DNA of 25,496 bases from RUG12461 sp045661345. GTDB taxonomy: Bacteria > Bacillota > Clostridia > Lachnospirales > Lachnospiraceae. The notes under the pieces are model-generated. The model saw nothing but the letters and a program-made list of their open reading frames with translations, did no database searches and was not told the DNA's origin. This document shows positions 17,972 through 25,496 of this stretch, piece after piece. The position numbers were made by a program, and so were the translations under genes. Numbering within the stretch: the stretch's first letter is position 1; every line of letters begins with the position of its first letter. The stretch covers positions 1 to 25,496 of the forward strand of contig JAZRFM010000011.1 in the NCBI GenBank assembly GCA_045661345.1, written 5' to 3'.

Positions 17972-20152
17972 ATGGCAGAGAATATAGTAAAACAGCCTGT
18001 CACAAAGGGAGTGGTCAAGGTCCCGGTCGTGATGCAGATGGAGGCTCTGGAATGTGGTGCGGCATCGCTTACGATGATTCTTGCTTATTACGGTAAGTGG
18101 ATACCGTTGGAGCAGATTCGCGAGGACTGCGGCGTATCCCGTGACGGCTCGAATGCAAAGAATATATTGGTAGCGGCAAGAAGCTATGGCTTAGGAGCCA
18201 AGGCATACCGCTACGATCCGGAAAGATTGAAGGAAGTGGGCAGATTCCCGATGATTGTTCATTGGGAATTCAACCATTTTATTGTGCTGGACGGATTTAA
18301 GGGAGATAAGGTCTATGTGAATGACCCTGCCCGTGGAACTGTCGTGATGACTTATGAGCAGTTCGACGAGGGATATACCGGCATCTGCCTGATGTTTGAA
18401 CCCACGGAGAGCTTTGAGCCATCCGGCAAGCCAAAGAGCATGATTGAGTTTGCAAAGAGCAGACTGAAAGGTGCATCCGCAGCAGTGACATTTGTGGCAG
18501 TTACCACTTTTATAGGCTCGGTTTGTGCGATCATCCTGTCGGGATTTTCCCGTGTGTTCATAGACCGAATCCTAACCGGAAATGATGCGGGATGGCTCAT
18601 CCCCTTTATCATTGGAATATCCGCGCTTGCAATCGTTCAGGTCATCGCGGCGTGGATCAAAGCAATCTACTCTTTTAAGATTGACGGCAAGATGGCTATC
18701 GTCGGGAACATGAACTATATGTGGAAGATCCTCCGGCTGCCTATGAAGTTCTTTTCCCAAAGAATGGCAGGGGATATACAGCAGAGGCAGATATCAAATG
18801 CAAATATCGCCGGAACACTTGTCAATACCCTGTCTCCTCTTGTCTTGGAGACACTGATGCTGATCTTTTATCTGTTCGTTATGATCAGATATTCACCGAT
18901 GCTTACGCTTGTGGGTGTTATCTCTGTGATAGGACAGATATGGGTATCCCGTATCATATCGGATAAGAGGATAAATGTTACCCGTGTCATGATGCGTGAT
19001 TCAGGCAAACTTGCTGCCGCCACCGTTTCGGGTATCGAGATGATAGAGACCATCAAGGCAAGCGGGGCAGAGAACGGATACTTTGAGAAGTGGTCGGGCT
19101 ATCAGGCAAGTGTTAACACACAGAATGTACGATTTAAGAGGATTGACAGCTATCTCGGTCTTATCCCACCGGTTCTTACAGCACTTGCGAATAACATTGT
19201 CCTTATCCTAGGAGTTTATCTGTGCATCACAGGACGTTTTACGGTCGGTATGGTGATGGCGTTCCAGGGCTTCCTTGCATCCTTCATGCAGCCTGCACAG
19301 AAGCTGATCGATGGCGGACAGCAGATTCAAGAACTCCGAACAGAGATGGAGCGTGTCGAGGATGTAATGAAGTATCCGACGGATGTAGATTTTAATGATG
19401 AAGAGATAGATGAGGATGCCGATTACGACAAGCTTTCCGGAACAGTGGAGCTAAAAAATGTCACATTTGGCTATTCAAGGCTTGCGCCGCCTCTTATAGA
19501 AAATTTCAGTATGAGGCTTGAGACCGGAAGCCGTGTGGCATTTGTCGGTTCCTCCGGCTGTGGAAAATCCACCCTCGCAAAGCTGATATCAGGACTGTAT
19601 CAGCCTTGGGAGGGAGAAATACTGTTTGATGGAAAGCACATCAATGAGATCAACAGGAGCGTGTTCACAGGCTCCGTTGCTGTCGTTGATCAGGATATCA
19701 CTCTTTTTGAGGATACGATAGAGAACAATATCAAAATGTGGGATAACACCATCGAGGATTATGAGGTGATGATGGCTGCCCGTGATGCACAGATCCACGA
19801 TGACATCATGATGAGAGAGGGCGGTTACAGATATAAGCTCTCAGAGGGCGGACGTGATTTCTCCGGCGGACAGAGGCAGCGTATTGAGATTGCAAGGGTT
19901 CTTGCACAGGACCCGACGATTATTGTAATGGATGAAGCAACGAGCGCTTTGGATGCAAAGACGGAGTTTGATGTGGTGAACGCTGTTAAGGCACGCGATA
20001 TCACGTGTATCGTAATCGCACACAGACTTTCCACGATCCGGGATTGTGATGAGATCATTGTCTTTGATCACGGCAAGGTGGTGGAACGGGGTACGCATGA
20101 GGAACTGATGGCACTTGGCGGAGCATACACGGAACTCGTGACCAGCGAATAA
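17972..20152 (+). CDS. NHLM-type ABC transporter with C39 peptidase domain
   Basis: The 726-residue peptide exporter both cuts after double-glycine and transports. The N-terminal C39 peptidase has Cys28 (LECGAAS), His102 (NHFIVL) and Asp118 (NDPARG). The membrane domain spans about 165-450, and the ATPase has Walker A GSSGCGKST from 526, signature FSGGQRQR near 630 and Walker B with DE near 654-655 (MDEATSALD). I start at MAENIV because AAAGGGA is 9-10 bases before it; the ATG at 17963 is only one base from that site. It follows the short secretion protein by 14 bp and precedes the second transporter by 23 bp. Substrates are most likely the double-glycine precursors upstream. Confidence 0.95.
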   Translation: MAENIVKQPVTKGVVKVPVVMQMEALECGAASLTMILAYYGKWIPLEQIREDCGVSRDGSNAKNILVAARSYGLGAKAYRYDPERLKEVGRFPMIVHWEFNHFIVLDGFKGDKVYVNDPARGTVVMTYEQFDEGYTGICLMFEPTESFEPSGKPKSMIEFAKSRLKGASAAVTFVAVTTFIGSVCAIILSGFSRVFIDRILTGNDAGWLIPFIIGISALAIVQVIAAWIKAIYSFKIDGKMAIVGNMNYMWKILRLPMKFFSQRMAGDIQQRQISNANIAGTLVNTLSPLVLETLMLIFYLFVMIRYSPMLTLVGVISVIGQIWVSRIISDKRINVTRVMMRDSGKLAAATVSGIEMIETIKASGAENGYFEKWSGYQASVNTQNVRFKRIDSYLGLIPPVLTALANNIVLILGVYLCITGRFTVGMVMAFQGFLASFMQPAQKLIDGGQQIQELRTEMERVEDVMKYPTDVDFNDEEIDEDADYDKLSGTVELKNVTFGYSRLAPPLIENFSMRLETGSRVAFVGSSGCGKSTLAKLISGLYQPWEGEILFDGKHINEINRSVFTGSVAVVDQDITLFEDTIENNIKMWDNTIEDYEVMMAARDAQIHDDIMMREGGYRYKLSEGGRDFSGGQRQRIEIARVLAQDPTIIVMDEATSALDAKTEFDVVNAVKARDITCIVIAHRLSTIRDCDEIIVFDHGKVVERGTHEELMALGGAYTELVTSE

Positions 20153-20175
20153 AAGATAAGGAGATTGCGACGACG

Positions 20176-22359
20176 ATGGGATGGTTTGATGAACAGATAA
20201 AAGACAGGATACGGGCAGATAATGAGGCATTTGAAGATTCATTCATACGAGCTGCCGGTATCATCATGGGAAGCCGTCTTTCGGCTGCCATGAATGACCA
20301 GAGACAGGCGGCAACAGATGCCATCGGTGAGATATTAAGGGCTTATCATATAAAGCCCAGAGAAGTACCGGACAGTATCACGGATATGAATGATACCTTA
20401 GAGTACCTGATGCGTCCGCATGGTATTATGCGCAGGAATGTATCTCTTGAGAAGGGATGGTATAAGGATGCGTCCGGTCCGATGATAGGAACATTGAAGG
20501 ATGGAGGCGATATCGTTGCACTGATTCCCTCCGGAATGTCAGGGTATCTTATCATAGATCCTAAATCGGGAAACCGAATGAAGGCGGATCGCAAAAACGA
20601 AGAAATACTTGATAAGGAAGCAATCGCATTTTATAAGCCGTTCCCGTCAAAGAAGATAGGTATTGGCGGGCTGCTCCGCTACATCGCAGAGAACATTACT
20701 GCGGCAGATATTGCATTGATTGTGGTGGCTTCACTTGCGGTGACACTGATTGGATTTCTTTCACCGAAGTTAAATGAAATGCTTTTTTCGGATGTTATAG
20801 AATCCGGAAGTGTCCGTGCACTTGGAGCTATAGGAATATTTATTATCTGTGTGTCATTAAGTTCTCTGATGCTTACGATGGTAAAGGAGTTGCTCGTATC
20901 CCGTCTGACATCACGGGTGGGGCTTACGGTGCAGGCAGCATCCATGATGAGGATACTGTCGCTTCCGGCTGATTTTTTTAAGAATTACGGTTCCGGTGAA
21001 TTGGCTAACCGTGCAAGATACATAGACATGCTGGTGGAGAGGCTTCTGCAGGTGATATTTACTACTGGGCTTACATCCCTGTTCTCACTTGCCTATATCT
21101 CACAGATATTTTCCTATGCACCTGCTCTTGTTGCCCCGGCTATGGCGGTGATCATTGCGACACTCGTCATTTCGGTCTTATCTGCCGTCATTCAGGTAAG
21201 GATTTCAAGGGAACAGATGGATCTTGCATCTAAGGAGAGCGGTATGAGCTATGCCTTGATTACCGGCATCCAGAAGATCAAGCTTTCTGGTGCCGAGAAG
21301 AGGGCATTTGCAAGATGGAGCAAGGCATACAGCGAGAGTGCAAAGTTCCTTTATGATCCACCGACCTTTTTGAAGGTTAATACAGCTCTTACTATGGTGA
21401 TAACTCTTGCCGGTACGATCGCGATTTATTATTCGGCGGCAAAGAGCGGTGTGTCTGTTTCCGAATACTATGCTTTTAATGTGGCTTACGGTATGGTAAG
21501 TGGTGCATTTACCACGCTTGCGGGTGTTGCACTTACTGCCGCACAGATTGAGCCGATTTTAGAGATGGCTTCGCCTATCCTTTCGACGGAACCGGAGGTT
21601 GCGGAAGAAAAGCAGGTGGTGGAACGCCTAATGGGTGGAATAGAGCTTAGCAATGTGACATTTACTTACAATGAAAATATGCCGAATGTACTTGACGGAG
21701 TGTCGCTGAAAATAAGATCGGGACAGTATGTGGCTATTGTTGGTAAGACCGGATGCGGCAAATCAACGCTCATGCGTATTATGTTAGGCTTTGAAAAGCC
21801 TCAGCGTGGCGGTGTGTTCTATGATGGCAAGGACATAGAGCGTATGGACTTAAAATCGCTTAGAAGAAAGATCGGCTCTGTTATGCAGTCGGGAAAGCTA
21901 TTTACCGGAGATCTGTATTCTAACATCGTGATAAATAATCCGAGGCTTACGCTTGATGAAGCATGGGAGGCCGCTGAGATGGCAGGCTTTGCGGATGATA
22001 TAAGGAATATGCCTATGGGGATGTTCACGCTTGTATCAGAAGGACAGGGAGGCATATCGGGCGGTCAGATGCAGAGATTACTTATAGCACGTGCCATTGC
22101 ACCTAAGCCGAGGATACTGATGTTTGATGAGGCGACATCGGCACTTGACAATATCACTCAGAAAATCGTGTCACAATCGCTTGAAAAGTTGAAATGTACC
22201 CGTATCGTGATAGCGCACAGGCTTTCGACGATCAAACAGTGCGACCGGATTGTAGTGCTGGATAAGGGGCATATTACAGAGGATGGAACTTATGATGAAC
22301 TGATTGCAAAGAACGGGTTCTTTGCGGAGCTTGTGGAAAGACAAAGAGTGGATGTATAG
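20176..22359 (+). CDS. NHLM-type ABC transporter, second subunit
   Basis: The 727-residue protein has no peptidase but a long N-terminal extension (about 1-165) typical of the second NHLM ABC protein. Membrane helices span about 175-440 (ALIVVASLAVTLIGFLSPKL; ALVAPAMAVIIATLVISVLS). The ATPase has Walker A GKTGCGKST from about 523, signature ISGGQMQR from 627 and Walker B FDEATSALD with DE at 651-652. It probably pairs with the C39 transporter as a heterodimer. AAGGAG lies 13 bases before the ATG, a long spacing. In NHLM loci known from cyanobacteria and others, the two ABC proteins and an HlyD protein form one exporter. Confidence 0.94.
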   Translation: MGWFDEQIKDRIRADNEAFEDSFIRAAGIIMGSRLSAAMNDQRQAATDAIGEILRAYHIKPREVPDSITDMNDTLEYLMRPHGIMRRNVSLEKGWYKDASGPMIGTLKDGGDIVALIPSGMSGYLIIDPKSGNRMKADRKNEEILDKEAIAFYKPFPSKKIGIGGLLRYIAENITAADIALIVVASLAVTLIGFLSPKLNEMLFSDVIESGSVRALGAIGIFIICVSLSSLMLTMVKELLVSRLTSRVGLTVQAASMMRILSLPADFFKNYGSGELANRARYIDMLVERLLQVIFTTGLTSLFSLAYISQIFSYAPALVAPAMAVIIATLVISVLSAVIQVRISREQMDLASKESGMSYALITGIQKIKLSGAEKRAFARWSKAYSESAKFLYDPPTFLKVNTALTMVITLAGTIAIYYSAAKSGVSVSEYYAFNVAYGMVSGAFTTLAGVALTAAQIEPILEMASPILSTEPEVAEEKQVVERLMGGIELSNVTFTYNENMPNVLDGVSLKIRSGQYVAIVGKTGCGKSTLMRIMLGFEKPQRGGVFYDGKDIERMDLKSLRRKIGSVMQSGKLFTGDLYSNIVINNPRLTLDEAWEAAEMAGFADDIRNMPMGMFTLVSEGQGGISGGQMQRLLIARAIAPKPRILMFDEATSALDNITQKIVSQSLEKLKCTRIVIAHRLSTIKQCDRIVVLDKGHITEDGTYDELIAKNGFFAELVERQRVDV

Positions 22360-22373
22360 AAGGAGGTAAAGAA

Positions 22374-22676
22374 TTGATAGTTACAACAAATCTTGACGGA
22401 TCAAAACTTACGGTGGCTGTAGAGGGGAAACTTGGAACCACATCAGCCGGGGAACTGGAAAAGGCAGTAAAGGATAATATTGGCGGGGTTACGGAGCTGG
22501 TGTTTGATTTTGAAAAACTTGATTATATGGCATCCTCCGGACTTCGTGTGCTTTTGTCTGCTGCAAAGGTCATGAAGAAGCAGGGAAGCATGAAGATCAT
22601 CAAGGTTACGCCTGCGGTCATGGATGTGTTTGTATTTACGGGTATGGTGGATGTGATGGACATAGAGGCCATATGA
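22374..22676 (+). CDS. STAS-domain anti-sigma factor antagonist
   Basis: The 100-residue single STAS domain resembles SpoIIAA/RsbV. The phosphorylated serine of the family is Ser54 in YMASSGLRVLL, although the usual Asp before it is Ala. The start is TTG, supported by a perfect AGGAGGT six bases upstream. In partner switching, dephosphorylated STAS binds the kinase and frees its sigma partner; here the phosphatase and the kinase are encoded in the next two genes. It lies 14 bp after the exporter, so the module belongs to the same transcription unit. Confidence 0.94.
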   Translation: MIVTTNLDGSKLTVAVEGKLGTTSAGELEKAVKDNIGGVTELVFDFEKLDYMASSGLRVLLSAAKVMKKQGSMKIIKVTPAVMDVFVFTGMVDVMDIEAI

Positions 22677-22689
22677 TGGAGAATTTGAT

Positions 22690-24618
22690 ATGTACAGGAA
22701 GAAAAAAAGATTATCCGCATTTATTGCAATAAGGCTGTTTCTTGTGGTTATTATCTCTTTTGTCATAACAGCTTCAGTATCCTACGCGCTGCAGTTATTT
22801 AGTGCAAAGGAAAAAGCCAGAGAACTTTTGCGTTATAACAATATGGCACTTGCCATGGATGTCAGGGTCAAGGCGGATTCTTCGATTTACGAGTCCTCCT
22901 GTAAGCCGCTTCTTGACATTTATATAAAAGACGGAAAAGAGGCACTTAAGAAAAAGCTTGCTGGAACTAATTATTCTTATTTGGTAAAAAGAGACGGCAC
23001 GATCATAGTATCAGGCAACGACGATTTTATGGGGATGAATGTAGGGGATATTCCCGGGGTTGCCGATGCGATGGATATCATCGTTTCAAGACGGGATGTA
23101 TATCCGGATAATGTTGAAGACTATAAGATTACGCCTTACCCCGTAAAAACACTGGACGGAAAAAAGGAAGTCTACTATGCTGCCATCATAAATTGGAGCG
23201 ATCCTGATGTGATGCTGGTTTGCGCCATAGATACGGAGATATACCATGAGGCAGCCGCATCCGGGGCAGTGCAGATTATTAACAGCCGAAGCGTTGGTAT
23301 AGGTGGATTCCAGCTTGTAATCGGCGGGGATTATAACGTTGAGACCTATATAAGCGACTTTTATGGAAAGCCATTTACATATACCGACATTCTCGAAAAA
23401 TATGACAAGGGGGATGGTCAGGACATAAACTATGAAAAGTATGAAATCAATGATGACGGCAGATCGGTGGAGCTGGATGTCGGCTTCATGTTTGGAAGGA
23501 GAGATTTCTGGGATACTAACTATTTCTACTGCCTGCACAAGCAGTATGGCTGCTTCATTTTGTCCCTGTATCCATCAGATGAGGCGTTGTCACAGGCGAA
23601 CGATACTATCGTTTACATCATTCTGATAGAGGTCATAGTGTTTACGGTACTTTTTACCGTGCTTTATCTGCTGATAAAGCTCAATATTGTCATGAAGCTT
23701 TCGTCTGTAAACACTTCTCTTGCCCGGATTACGGAAGGAAATCTTGATGAAAAAATAGACGTGCGGGACACTTATGAGTTTGATGCTCTTTCAACTGATA
23801 TTAATGCAACGGTAGATAAGCTGAAAGAATACATTGCACAAGCAGCAGCCAGAATTGATGAGGATCTTGAAATAGCAAAGGCGATACAGACTTCTGTTCT
23901 TCCTAACAGATTTCCTCCGTTCCCGGATCAGCATCGTTTTGAACTGTTTGCGAGTATGCAGGCAGCGAAGGAAGTGGGTGGTGACTTCTATGATTTCTAT
24001 ATGATAGGGAAGGATACGCTCGGCTTTCTGATTGCGGATGTATCAGGTAAGAGCATACCCGGAGCAATGTTTATGATGACGGGAAAAGCGATCATTAAAA
24101 GCCTTGCGGAGAGTGGAATGCCCCCGGCAGAGGTGTTTTCTGTTGCGAATGAAAAGTTGTGCGAGGGAAATGATGCGGAACTTTTCATCACGGCATGGAT
24201 GGGATACCTTGATTTAATGACCGGAGAAGTACATGTGGCAAATGCAGGACATAATCCGCCTGTGTTGATCAGGAACGGTAAAGCGGAATATGTCATATTA
24301 AAGCCCGGTCTTATGCTGGCAGGCATGGAGGGGTTGGTCTATAAGGATCAGATCGTCAAGCTGGAAAAGGGAGATATCCTCTATCTATACACGGATGGCG
24401 TGACAGAGGCGATGGATGCCGATGAGGAGCAGTATGGTGATGACAGGCTTCAAAAGCTGCTTTCATTTGGAGAAACCTATCCTGAACCGTCAGGAGAAAA
24501 CGGAATTGCAGGAGCGGTATGTGAATTGGTCACGGCAGACATAGACAGTTTCATAAAAGGAGCCGAGCAGTCGGATGATATCACCATGCTGTGCGTAAGA
24601 TATTTAGGAGAATCATAA
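22690..24618 (+). CDS. Membrane sensor SpoIIE-type serine phosphatase
   Basis: The 642-residue protein has two membrane segments (about 11-36 and 307-330) enclosing an extracytoplasmic sensor domain of Cache type. A HAMP-like linker (330-385) and a PP2C/SpoIIE phosphatase domain (about 410-638) follow. Metal ligands are visible in GGDFYDF (Asp432), IADVSGKS (Asp450), LYTDGVTEA (Asp569) and QSDDITML (Asp629-630). It would remove phosphate from the neighbouring STAS protein upon sensing an external signal, freeing the sigma factor. GGAG lies about eight bases before the ATG. It is 13 bp after the STAS gene. The ligand is unknown; a product peptide would make a feedback or quorum circuit, but that is conjecture. 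Confidence 0.94.
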   Translation: MYRKKKRLSAFIAIRLFLVVIISFVITASVSYALQLFSAKEKARELLRYNNMALAMDVRVKADSSIYESSCKPLLDIYIKDGKEALKKKLAGTNYSYLVKRDGTIIVSGNDDFMGMNVGDIPGVADAMDIIVSRRDVYPDNVEDYKITPYPVKTLDGKKEVYYAAIINWSDPDVMLVCAIDTEIYHEAAASGAVQIINSRSVGIGGFQLVIGGDYNVETYISDFYGKPFTYTDILEKYDKGDGQDINYEKYEINDDGRSVELDVGFMFGRRDFWDTNYFYCLHKQYGCFILSLYPSDEALSQANDTIVYIILIEVIVFTVLFTVLYLLIKLNIVMKLSSVNTSLARITEGNLDEKIDVRDTYEFDALSTDINATVDKLKEYIAQAAARIDEDLEIAKAIQTSVLPNRFPPFPDQHRFELFASMQAAKEVGGDFYDFYMIGKDTLGFLIADVSGKSIPGAMFMMTGKAIIKSLAESGMPPAEVFSVANEKLCEGNDAELFITAWMGYLDLMTGEVHVANAGHNPPVLIRNGKAEYVILKPGLMLAGMEGLVYKDQIVKLEKGDILYLYTDGVTEAMDADEEQYGDDRLQKLLSFGETYPEPSGENGIAGAVCELVTADIDSFIKGAEQSDDITMLCVRYLGES

Positions 24619-24673
24619 AAAAGTATTATCCCTGTGGGCACAGTGTATCAAATTCATGACAAGGAGCTAAAAA

Positions 24674-25123
24674 ATGGATGAAAAAAAAGATCAGTGTATG
24701 AAAGAACTTACTTTAGAGGCAACACCGGAAAATGTAGATAAGGCAATCGAGTTTGTCGATGAAATGCTTGAAGAATATGGATGCGGAATGAAAGAGCAGA
24801 TGGCGGTTGATGTGGCGGTGGATGAGCTGTTCGCAAATATTGCCCACTATGCGTACAATCCTGAAACCGGATATGCAACTGTGAAGGTGGAAGTGATAGA
24901 GGAACCGTTGTCGGTAGAGATTACATTTGTGGATGGCGGAAAGCCCTATGATCCTCTTGCAAAGGGTGATCCGGATACAACGCAGTCCATAGAGGATCGT
25001 GAGATCGGAGGCATGGGCATCCTTATCGTCAAGAAGAGTATGGATGCCGTGAATTACGAATATAAGGACGGGAAGAATATTCTTACGATCAAGAAGAACT
25101 TTAATCAGGGATCAGACATATAA
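24674..25123 (+). CDS. HATPase anti-sigma factor kinase, RsbW/SpoIIAB-like
   Basis: The 149-residue protein has the GHKL ATPase motifs: N-box VDELFANIAHYAY (Glu51, Asn55), G1 DGGKPYDP (87-94) and G2 GGMGI (112-116). It should phosphorylate the STAS protein and bind a sigma factor. AAGGAG lies about six bases before the ATG. It is 55 bp after the phosphatase gene. Family members normally bind SigB/SigF-type sigma factors; no such factor is in the window, so either the ECF-like factor or an unseen one is its target. Confidence 0.93.
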   Translation: MDEKKDQCMKELTLEATPENVDKAIEFVDEMLEEYGCGMKEQMAVDVAVDELFANIAHYAYNPETGYATVKVEVIEEPLSVEITFVDGGKPYDPLAKGDPDTTQSIEDREIGGMGILIVKKSMDAVNYEYKDGKNILTIKKNFNQGSDI

Positions 25124-25214
25124 TGTGTTTTTCTGTTTGAATGTGTGTGATGGAATAGCCGGACTTTGCTGTATGCTGAGAAAGATTATGATGTTTATAG
25201 AACTATTGAAAATA

Positions 25215-25244
25215 CTATCCTTGTTTTCAATATTTGCATCTTAA
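25215..25244 (+). promoter_or_regulatory. Cluster promoter motif, copy 3 (diverged spacer)
   Basis: CTATCC (25215-25220), a 16-bp spacer unlike the other copies except for its final TG, and CATCTTAA (25237-25244). That the boxes and spacing hold while the spacer drifts supports a functional two-box site. Confidence 0.65.
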
Positions 25245-25251
25245 AAAAGTT

Positions 25252-25281
25252 TTATCCCTTTTCCGGGAAACTGCATCTTAA
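25252..25281 (+). promoter_or_regulatory. Cluster promoter motif, copy 4 (before last precursor)
   Basis: TTATCC (25252-25257), 16 bp ending GGGAAACTG, CATCTTAA (25274-25281), 37 bp downstream of copy 3. The conserved precursor leader block follows at 25296. Confidence 0.7.
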
Positions 25282-25328
25282 CAGATATAAAACAAAAAGC
25301 CTGAGGGCGGAAAGGAACGATAAGTGTT

Positions 25329-25496
25329 ATGAAGACGATTGAGGAACTGTACAATGAGATCAACTCATCCGAGGAACTGAAGAAGGCTATATCGGAGATC
25401 AAGGATAAGGAAGCCTTCGCTGATTTCCTCAAGGAACAAGGTTGTGAGGCATCAGTAGACGAATTTGAGAAATTCGTAAAGTCTCAGACAGAAGGA
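25329..25496 (+). CDS. Nif11-like precursor peptide, cut by window end
   Basis: Fifty-six codons of a leader are visible (MKTIEELYNEINSSEELKKA, then FADFLKEQGCEASVDEFEKF), clearly paralogous to the genes at 16008, 16300 and 17220. The window ends just where the acidic patch and GG should begin, so the core is not seen. Ribosome site GGAAAGGAA, and tandem promoter motifs upstream. A second precursor array may start here. Confidence 0.88.
   Translation, partial: MKTIEELYNEINSSEELKKAISEIKDKEAFADFLKEQGCEASVDEFEKFVKSQTEG

Noticed and set aside
24624..24650. TATTATCC followed by TGTATCAAA before the HATPase gene as a fifth promoter motif
   Set aside because: The first box matches, but the spacing is two bases shorter and the second box differs; not enough to include.

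Overview
The window looks like chromosomal DNA of a Gram-positive Clostridia, most likely a Lachnospiraceae-type gut or rumen bacterium. This is an inference from AGGAGG-like ribosome sites, TTGACA/TATAAT-type promoters, six tRNA genes none of which encodes the 3' CCA, a YpsC-type rRNA methyltransferase, a papain-like surface protease, and a Nif11/NHLM peptide-export cluster. No species can be named from sequence alone.

Left part, about 1-10018, is core-like. It holds an 84-bp tandem repeat, a tRNA operon (Asn-Glu-Met-Leu-Arg) closed by a hairpin terminator, and two minus-strand genes: a small double-glycine-leader protein and an orphan zinc-type ABC ATPase with a Fur-family-like operator. 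A tightly packed plus-strand run follows: membrane/GNAT fusion, cyclic-nucleotide-binding-domain protein, RlmL-like methyltransferase, papain-family protease, amidase and RdgB. It ends at a tRNA-Pro gene with its own promoter.

Right part, from 10019 to the end, is an accessory island with visibly lower GC. Its edge is tRNA-Pro plus 87 codons of a tyrosine recombinase that keep the catalytic HxxR and Tyr. Next come a LytTR regulator with an NTF2-like N-terminus, a (CACAG)14 tract inside a short ORF, and a frame-disrupted gene.

The main feature is a peptide export locus at 12325-25496, which continues past the window. It contains an ECF-like sigma factor with a small partner protein, a large lipoprotein, and a run of double-glycine leader precursors. 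These have very different C-termini: proline-rich, tryptophan-rich, a zinc ribbon, and a Fic domain in the same frame after one stop codon. Then follow a truncated HlyD-like secretion protein, a C39-peptidase ABC transporter, a second ABC transporter, and a partner-switching module (STAS, SpoIIE-type phosphatase with extracytoplasmic sensor, HATPase anti-sigma kinase). No post-translational modification enzyme is visible.

Four sites share one promoter-like layout, TTATCC/CTATCC, 16 bp, CATCTTAA. They precede the sigma operon, the main precursor array and the last precursor gene (two in tandem). My working model is that the cluster's own sigma factor reads these sites, the partner-switching proteins gate the response, and the two ABC transporters cut and export the peptides. 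Broken precursor fragments, a MITE-like palindrome and a homopolymer frameshift show that the precursor array is evolving quickly.
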